From: an uncultured Treponema sp.
GTDB taxonomy: Bacteria > Spirochaetota > Spirochaetia > Treponematales > Treponemataceae
NCBI GenBank assembly: GCA_934699065.1
Contig: CAKUWD010000018.1
Location: 1-25,582 of the forward strand
DNA length: 25,582 nt
Direction of reading: 5' to 3'
The position numbers and the translations under genes are program-made. Within the stretch, counting starts at the first letter, position 1. Each line of letters opens with the position of its first letter. The notes under the pieces are model-generated. The model made no database searches, had not been told where the DNA came from, and saw only the letters and a list, made by a program, of their open reading frames with translations. Shown piece after piece: positions 20,123 through 25,582 of this stretch.

Positions 20123-21604
20123 ATGAAAAACGGGTTTGATAACGATAAGTATCTTAAGATTCAATCAGAACACATTAAAGAAAGGATTGCCAAGTTTGGC
20201 GATAAGCTCTATCTGGAATTCGGTGGAAAGCTTTTTGATGACTACCACGCTTCCCGAGTTCTTCCAGGTTTCCAGCCGGACAGTAAATTGCGAATGCTCA
20301 TGCAGCTGGCCGACGTTGCGGAAATCGTAATTGTAATCTCAGCAGTTGATATTGAAAAGAACAAGGTTCGAAGTGACCTCGGAATCACTTACGATAAGGA
20401 CGTTCTCCGCCTTCGCGATGAATTCCAGAACCGCGGCCTTATGGTTGGCAGCGTTGTAATTACCCACTACACCGGTCAGGAAGCTGCAAAGGCCTTCCGC
20501 GGTCGTCTTAAGAAGATGGGCATTAAGGCCTACTATCATTATACAATTCCGGGCTATCCTTCAAACGTTCCGCTTATTGCCAGCGACGAAGGCTTTGGTA
20601 AAAATGATTATATTGAAACAAGCCGTCCTCTCGTTGTAATTACAGCGCCAGGCCCTGGAAGCGGAAAAATGGCTACCTGCCTTTCCCAGCTCTATCACGA
20701 AAACAAGCGTGGAATTAAAGCCGGTTATGCTAAGTTCGAAACCTTCCCAATCTGGAATCTTCCGCTTAAGCATCCGGTAAATCTTGCTTACGAAGCTGCA
20801 ACTGCAGACCTCAACGACGTAAACATGATTGACCCATGGCACCTCGAGGCTTACGGAAAAACTACTGTAAACTACAACCGCGATATAGAAATCTTCCCTG
20901 TTCTTGATGCAATCTTCAAGGGCATTTACGGCAAGAACCCTTACAAGTCGCCTACAGACATGGGCGTAAATATGGCGGGTTATTGTATTGTTGATGATAA
21001 GGTTTGCTGCGAGGCAAGTAAGCAGGAAATTATCCGCCGCTACTACGAAACTGTCGGCCGCCTTGTAGAAGGCAATGCAGAAGAATCTGAAGTTGATAAG
21101 ATTAATCTTTTGATGCAGCAGGCTCAGATTACAACTGATGACCGCAAGGTTACCGTTGCCGCAAAAGAACGTGCCGCAAAATCAAAATCAATTTGTGCCG
21201 CTATTGAGCTTGCTGACGGTACAATTATTACATCAGAAACAACAGAGTTGCTTGGAACTTCGGCTGCTCTTATTTTGAATGCAACTAAGCATCTTGCTGG
21301 TCTTGATCATAAACTTAAGTTGATTCCAAAAGAGATGATAGAACCTATTCAGAAAATGAAGGTTGATTATTTGAGTGGAAATAATCCCCGCCTGCATACG
21401 GACGAGGTTCTTGTTGCGCTTGCAATGCTTTCAAAAACAGATGAAAACTGTCACAAGGCTATCGAACAGCTTCCAAACCTTCGTGGCTGCCAGGTGCATA
21501 CAACAGTTATGCTGAGTGAAGTTGACAGAAAGATTTTTAAGAAGCTTGGCGTTGTATTAACTTGTGAGCCGGTTAGCAAAAAGCAGAAGCCTTTGATTGG
21601 ATAA
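20123..21604 (+). CDS. DUF1846 domain protein, 493 aa
   Basis: ATG 20123 gives 493 residues, the normal family length. MKNGFDNDKYLKIQSEHI at the N-terminus and FGGKLFDDYHASRVLPGF (residues about 34-51) are typical of DUF1846. A P-loop-like APGPGSGKMATC is at residues about 175-186. The FPIWNLPLKHPVNLAYEAATADL region is also typical. The middle has INLLMQQAQITTDDRKVTVA and the end an alpha/beta lobe (LRGCQVHTTVMLSEVDRKIF). The fold is known from structural genomics, but I know of no established biochemical role. Nucleotide binding is inferred from the glycine-rich loop. The start appears leaderless or nearly so. It converges with the YczE-like gene across a REP pair. Confidence 0.9.
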   Translation: MKNGFDNDKYLKIQSEHIKERIAKFGDKLYLEFGGKLFDDYHASRVLPGFQPDSKLRMLMQLADVAEIVIVISAVDIEKNKVRSDLGITYDKDVLRLRDEFQNRGLMVGSVVITHYTGQEAAKAFRGRLKKMGIKAYYHYTIPGYPSNVPLIASDEGFGKNDYIETSRPLVVITAPGPGSGKMATCLSQLYHENKRGIKAGYAKFETFPIWNLPLKHPVNLAYEAATADLNDVNMIDPWHLEAYGKTTVNYNRDIEIFPVLDAIFKGIYGKNPYKSPTDMGVNMAGYCIVDDKVCCEASKQEIIRRYYETVGRLVEGNAEESEVDKINLLMQQAQITTDDRKVTVAAKERAAKSKSICAAIELADGTIITSETTELLGTSAALILNATKHLAGLDHKLKLIPKEMIEPIQKMKVDYLSGNNPRLHTDEVLVALAMLSKTDENCHKAIEQLPNLRGCQVHTTVMLSEVDRKIFKKLGVVLTCEPVSKKQKPLIG

Positions 21605-21614
21605 AGGTTCATAA

Positions 21615-21698
21615 GGTGGTTTCGATACGCCGCTTTGCGGCACTCAACCACCGCGGACCTCTGGTGATTGAGTAGCCCGAAGGGCGTATCGAAATCAC
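21615..21698. repeat. REP-like palindromes, copies 2 and 3, inverted pair
   Basis: Copy 2 (21615-21652) is GGTGGTTTCGATACG, inner stem CCGC-TTT-GCGG, then CACTCAACCACC. Copy 3 (21663-21698) is GGTGATTGAGTA, inner stem GCCC-GAA-GGGC, then GTATCGAAATCAC. The two face each other, so the whole 84-bp block can also form one long cruciform. It fills the gap between convergent genes, and copy 3 overlaps the stop codon of the 21695-22357 gene. Confidence 0.85.
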
Positions 21699-22357
21699 AA
21701 TATCTTTTTCAGTGGTTTGCCCACCAGACTTATCACCGGGCCCAGCAAAAGTGACATCAAAATTGAACCAACAATAGAACCCTGAATTCCTTCAGGGTTT
21801 AATTTTCCTGCAATTACACCAATTCCAACAGCTGCCAGATCAAACAAAATACGAATTACTGCAAAAGGGATTTTTGGAATCCAGCCACTTATGATATTTG
21901 GCATTGCGTCGTAAGGAGCAACTCCCATTTGTGCATTAATATAGATTGATGCAACTACAACAAACAAAATAAGTGTGACTGCAAAAATCACTACACGAAA
22001 GGCGAAGCTGCCATCATAAATAAACTGGGCAAAACCTATGTTTTTCCAGATCCAGCGGCAGAGGTCAATTACATAACCAATCAAAATCATATTGGCAAGT
22101 GTACCAAAGCCAATCATCTGGGCACCAAAGATAAAAGTGAATATCAGCATAAGTCCGTAAACCAGGACTTCGGTGTTACCCAGTCCCCAGCCCAGAGTGG
22201 AGGCAATATTCAGATTCATAAAAGAGGCCGGGTCTGTTCCCCAGCCAATCTCAACAAGAATAGAAACAAATACGCCCATCAGAATTACTGCGGGCAGCAT
22301 AAAAGCAAGACGTTTGCCAAAGTTTGGCACGATGAATTGTTTAAAGGTAAATTTCAT
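21695..22357 (-). CDS. YczE/YitT-like integral membrane protein, 220 aa
   Basis: The product starts MKFTFKQFIVPNFGKRLAF and has about five to six hydrophobic spans, including LAFMLPAVILMGVFVSILVE, VLVYGLMLIFTFIFGAQMI, VVIFAVTLILFVVVASIYI and IRILFDLAAVGIGVIAG. GWGTDPASFMN and AQMGVAPYDAMP fit YczE/YyaS-type proteins (distant YitT relatives). Those families have no proven transported substrate. On the minus strand TATTAT lies 7 nt before the ATG and no SD is visible. It is directly downstream of the cyclase terminator, so it is probably a separate transcript. A REP copy overlaps the stop codon. Confidence 0.8.
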   Translation of the reverse strand: MKFTFKQFIVPNFGKRLAFMLPAVILMGVFVSILVEIGWGTDPASFMNLNIASTLGWGLGNTEVLVYGLMLIFTFIFGAQMIGFGTLANMILIGYVIDLCRWIWKNIGFAQFIYDGSFAFRVVIFAVTLILFVVVASIYINAQMGVAPYDAMPNIISGWIPKIPFAVIRILFDLAAVGIGVIAGKLNPEGIQGSIVGSILMSLLLGPVISLVGKPLKKIL

Positions 22358-22372
22358 GGTTGATATAATATG

Positions 22373-22407
22373 AAAAAAAATAATCCCGGGTCAAGCCCGG
22401 GATTATT
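22373..22407 (-). terminator. Rho-independent terminator of the cyclase gene
   Basis: AATAATCCCGGG (22379-22390) and CCCGGGATTATT (22396-22407) form a perfect 12-bp stem with a 5-nt loop. The minus strand continues into T8. A further AGCCCGGGCT palindrome lies at 22412-22421. Confidence 0.85.
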
Positions 22408-22442
22408 TTACAGCCCGGGCTTATTTTACTTTAACTGGCACA

Positions 22443-25400
22443 CTAGAGGAAGTAAGTCTTCATCTTGCCTTTGCCTTTAACTTCAACATCAATTCCTTCG
22501 CTGTAAACAAATTCATCTTTTGTCTGAAGGTAAGTGCTATTAGTAACATGAATCTTCATAGGTTCGCCTGTGCTTTCCATTCGGCTTGCAACGTTTACGG
22601 TGTCGCCCCAGATATCATAAATGAATTTAGATTTTCCGATTACACCTGCAACAAGATTTCCTGTGTTAATACCAAGACGGATTTGAACTTTTACTGGTGA
22701 GTTGAGATTAAAGCGTTGAACGTCATCCATAAGTCCAAGGGCAAAACGAACCATGCGGAGAGCTCCATCGTTGTTTACTTCATCTGTAAAGCCGGTGGCA
22801 GCCATGTAGGCGTCTCCTATGGTTTTGATTTTTTCAATGCCTTCGTGTTTAGCACGTTCATCAAAAAGTGAAACCATCTTATTTAACATTGTTACAACTT
22901 CTTCCGCAGTCATTCCATCGCTCATTTTTGTAAATCCGACGATATCTGTAAAAAGTACGGTTATATTCGGAAACTTCTTAGCGATTGTTTGGCCAGGCTT
23001 TTCTGTAAGCTCTTTGGCAACTTCTGCAGGAAGAATATTCAAAAGAAGTCTTTCAGATTTTTCTTTCTCAAGTTTAAGATCATGTGTTCGTTCTTCAACT
23101 TTATTTTCCAGTTCAATCTGATAACGTCGCATACGCTGGATTTTTATCCAGACTATGAGAGCTGCAACACCAATAATAATTAATCCGACAAGAATCTGGA
23201 ACCAGAGGCGCTGCCATAAATAAGGTTTTTTAATTATGATGATTGGTTTTGACGGTTGACTTTGAATCTCATCTCCATTTTGAGAAATAACTGTAAACTG
23301 ATAGGTTCCCGGTTTAAGGTTTGTGTAAGAAACATTACGCAGATTAGACCATTCAGAATATTCTGGTTCAAAACCTCCAAGCTTATAACAGAAGCGCATC
23401 TGATCAGAAGAGATAAAACTTAAGCCGGTGAACTTAATACTCAAACGTCTTGCAGAAGGAGGCAGAATAATTTTTTCACCGTGATAGTCATGTTTGGTGT
23501 TATCAATAGAATATTCCTGAATTTCAATTTTTGGCGGAATCTGATTTTTGCCGGATTTTACAGGATCATAAATTGCAAAACCATCTATCAAAGTAAACCA
23601 TACGCGGCCTAGTGAATCCTGAGCAGAAACAGAGGTTGAAGTAACACCACCGGTTTTAAGTCCATCAGAGTTACCGTAGTATTTTGCATTTACCTTGTTT
23701 TTCTTTTCACTTGCAACTTCTTCCATATCTGAAAGATTTACAGAAAGAATTCCTTTGTTTGTTGTCATCCATATAGTTTGTGTATAATCACAAATCATCT
23801 GGAAAACGCTGTCCGTTCCAAGTCCGTTAGAAGAATTAAAGTTGAAGAAAGAATCGCTTGCTTCATCATATTTTGAAATACCTGTACCAGTTGCAATCCA
23901 TAGTCCGCTTCCTTCGATTGGAGTAGTTTTAAAAATTACATTTCCGGCAAGACCTTCTTCAGAAGTGTAATGGTCTATAATTTCTTCATCTTTAAGAATG
24001 TAAATACCGCCGCCATCAGTTCCAACCCAAATCTGACCTTTAGGATCTTCATAAAGGCTCATAATAAATTCATTTTCAAAACCATCTTTACGGGTTATGG
24101 AATGAATGCTTCCATCTTTTTCAACAATGCTTAAGCCTTGAGTTGTTCCAATATAATACTTACCCTCGGTAGTTTTAATTGCAACACGGCATTTAAGTCC
24201 AGCAAGACCTTCCTTCGTTGTCCATATTGTAATTTTATTATCAGGTGTAACACGAATCTGACTCAAATCAGAATATGAAGAAATCAAAAGTTCGCCATCT
24301 GAAGTTATACCAACATGGCGGATTCTTGCCCCCTTACATAATTCTGTAATTTTATTTTCGACAAACTGATTATCCTTGTAGCAGTAAAGTCCATTGTCGG
24401 CTCCCAGCCAGGTAACTGCTCGAGATGTATCTTCACAAATTGCATTTACAGCAATCGGCATAGCGATTGTACGGAATTTTCCCTGACTCATTTTTTCAAT
24501 TCCGCCACGGTTGTATGCAATCCACATATTTCCTTCATGGTCTTCAAAAAGATGATTTATATAATCGTCTGCAAGTCCATTGCGTTTGTCGTAGTAGGTA
24601 TAAAGACCATTATGTAAAATTGTAATTCCGCTGTCGGAAGCAAACCAGAAATTTCCGGCTGTATCTTGTACAATAGAATTAACGACAGTTCCTTCCTGAT
24701 GATCATGGCCAATGTCAAAAACAGTTTCTTCAGTATCTTTGATTCGAATAGCGTAGTGAGGTGCAACTCCAAACCAGAAGGCACCACTCTTATCCTGGGT
24801 AACTTCATTTACAGAAGGATTTTTGATTTTTGTAATTCCTGTAAAGCGTTCTATTTTTTTATTTGAGAAAATAAAAAGATCATTTTCTATTGCAGTTGAA
24901 ATCCATATGCGGCCAGCGGTGTCACAATAAAGTCTTGAAACCTGAATAGTTTCCTGGCCAAGCTCATTAAGACCTTCTGGGATTCGAACCTTTCGCTCAG
25001 GAGTCAGATAGCACAAACCTGATGCTGTTCCAAGCCATATATTTTTATTGAAGTCTTCGCAGATTGCGCGGATAGAGTTGTGAGGAATACCGTTATCTGT
25101 AGTGTATTTTACTATAGTGCCATCTGGTTGAATGCAGGAAACACCCTCGTCATTATGGCCTACCCAAAGATTTCCATCCGAATCCTGAAAGATAGAACGT
25201 ACAGATGCAAAATCATATTTTGGATCAATTGTACGAGTAAAGTTTACAAATTCAACACCATCAAATCGGACAAGGCCATCATAAGTTCCAATATAGATAT
25301 AACCCTTATTGTCCTGCATGATGGCTGTTATTGTCATGCCAGGAAGTCCGTCTGCTGTTGTCCAGTTACGGCAAACAAAATCATTTAAAAAAGTCTGATC

Positions 25401-25484
25401 GACATTTCCATTTGCCGCAGACTGCGAAAAGGCTGTTGTTAAACAGCCAAGTAATAAAGCGAATAATAAAGATATTTTCTTCAT
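22443..25484 (-). CDS. Sensor adenylate cyclase: beta-propeller, Y_Y_Y, TM, class III cyclase
   Basis: ATG 25484 gives 1013 residues with a signal peptide (MKKISLLFALLLGCLTTAFS). Residues about 30-640 are many short propeller repeats (WIGTYDGLVRF, WLGTASGLCYL, WVGTDGGGIYIL), as in two-component hybrid sensors. A Y_Y_Y-type domain (about 645-740) follows, then one membrane span (about 758-780, ILVGLIIIGVAALIVWIKI). A coiled coil with LLLNILPAEVAKEL leads to a class III cyclase domain (about 840-1010). Metal-binding D847 (LFTDIVGF) and D891 (IGDAYM) are 44 apart, as in well-studied cyclases. The adenine-selecting Lys in EKIKTIG and Asp in YDIWGD, plus Asn and Arg in VNVASRM, are present. It should make cAMP in response to a periplasmic ligand, likely a sugar polymer fragment. 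A short weak SD (AAGGA) is close to the ATG. Confidence 0.92.
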   Translation of the reverse strand: MKKISLLFALLLGCLTTAFSQSAANGNVDQTFLNDFVCRNWTTADGLPGMTITAIMQDNKGYIYIGTYDGLVRFDGVEFVNFTRTIDPKYDFASVRSIFQDSDGNLWVGHNDEGVSCIQPDGTIVKYTTDNGIPHNSIRAICEDFNKNIWLGTASGLCYLTPERKVRIPEGLNELGQETIQVSRLYCDTAGRIWISTAIENDLFIFSNKKIERFTGITKIKNPSVNEVTQDKSGAFWFGVAPHYAIRIKDTEETVFDIGHDHQEGTVVNSIVQDTAGNFWFASDSGITILHNGLYTYYDKRNGLADDYINHLFEDHEGNMWIAYNRGGIEKMSQGKFRTIAMPIAVNAICEDTSRAVTWLGADNGLYCYKDNQFVENKITELCKGARIRHVGITSDGELLISSYSDLSQIRVTPDNKITIWTTKEGLAGLKCRVAIKTTEGKYYIGTTQGLSIVEKDGSIHSITRKDGFENEFIMSLYEDPKGQIWVGTDGGGIYILKDEEIIDHYTSEEGLAGNVIFKTTPIEGSGLWIATGTGISKYDEASDSFFNFNSSNGLGTDSVFQMICDYTQTIWMTTNKGILSVNLSDMEEVASEKKNKVNAKYYGNSDGLKTGGVTSTSVSAQDSLGRVWFTLIDGFAIYDPVKSGKNQIPPKIEIQEYSIDNTKHDYHGEKIILPPSARRLSIKFTGLSFISSDQMRFCYKLGGFEPEYSEWSNLRNVSYTNLKPGTYQFTVISQNGDEIQSQPSKPIIIIKKPYLWQRLWFQILVGLIIIGVAALIVWIKIQRMRRYQIELENKVEERTHDLKLEKEKSERLLLNILPAEVAKELTEKPGQTIAKKFPNITVLFTDIVGFTKMSDGMTAEEVVTMLNKMVSLFDERAKHEGIEKIKTIGDAYMAATGFTDEVNNDGALRMVRFALGLMDDVQRFNLNSPVKVQIRLGINTGNLVAGVIGKSKFIYDIWGDTVNVASRMESTGEPMKIHVTNSTYLQTKDEFVYSEGIDVEVKGKGKMKTYFL

Positions 25485-25528
25485 ATCCTTATATTTTATT
25501 ATCACTAAAACTAAAAAGCAAATTTTCC

Positions 25529-25582
25529 TTATTTTCGCAGGTATTCAATTGTGAGACAGGCAGCAGCTCGTGAGAGGGCTTG
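25529..25582 (-). CDS. 3' end of a gene cut by the window edge
   Basis: The minus strand is open from the window edge to TAA at 25531-25529, encoding ALSRAAACLTIEYLRK at the C-terminus. It is amphipathic and helical, and is faintly like segments of DNA-repair or regulatory proteins. The stop lies 44 bp before the cyclase start in the same direction, so the two could be co-transcribed. With only 17 codons visible, it may also be a chance open frame. Confidence 0.3.
   Translation of the reverse strand, partial: QALSRAAACLTIEYLRK

Noticed and set aside
1..25582. CRISPR array, tRNA or rRNA genes
   Set aside because: No regularly spaced direct repeats with unique spacers, no cloverleaf-like sequences and no rRNA signatures were seen on reading both strands.

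Overview
The window looks like a chromosome segment from a gut or rumen spirochaete, most likely a Treponema. This is inferred from moderate-to-low GC, many exported lipoproteins (some with relaxed lipoboxes), an intracellular xylan-degrading gene pair, a DUF1846 protein, and a long periplasmic-propeller adenylate cyclase. No rRNA, tRNA or species marker is present, so the genus is an inference.

Left part (1-3700) is an AT-rich accessory region. It opens with three consecutive perfect stem-loops that resemble the right end of an IS200/IS605-type element. A plus-strand gene of unknown function follows, flanked by very short ORFs. Then come three unrelated minus-strand orphan genes, each carrying a near-identical promoter module, two of them followed by a shared 24-bp repeat. 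After these lie a truncated tnpB, a structured palindromic element, a DUF104-type antitoxin with a frameshifted PIN-domain toxin, and a mosaic of short palindromic repeats.

Centre (3696-12504) is mostly housekeeping and envelope functions. It holds an ACT-ACT-metallo-beta-lactamase protein, a zinc-motif secreted lipase lipoprotein, a DUF4097 putative adhesin, a TrmH/SpoU RNA methyltransferase, an LpoB-like lipoprotein with its usual COG3014-type partner, an SDR oxidoreductase, and a GH10 xylanase. The xylanase is divergent from a GH3 glycosidase (12675-15005). Neither enzyme has a signal peptide, so together they probably finish xylo-oligosaccharide breakdown in the cytoplasm.

Right part (15090-25582) holds a ketoreductase and a ketosynthase that read like the aryl-polyene (APE) types rather than ordinary FabG/FabF. 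They are separated by a membrane GGDEF-EAL protein with a degenerate GGDEF site and an intact EAL site. Next come an exported TPR-like protein, DUF1846, a YczE/YitT-like membrane protein and a 1013-residue adenylate cyclase with a two-component-style propeller sensor. A minus-strand gene end is cut by the window edge.

Intergenic spaces carry repeat families: a REP-like palindrome with compensatory inner-stem changes (15904-15944, 21615-21698), a shared mosaic element (about 3590-3660 and 15843-15976), and a GTCATCCCGAAC-type imperfect palindrome (17784-17821). Several genes have a -10 hexamer only 6-7 nt before the start codon, which suggests leaderless mRNAs. No intergenic gap exceeds 300 bases.
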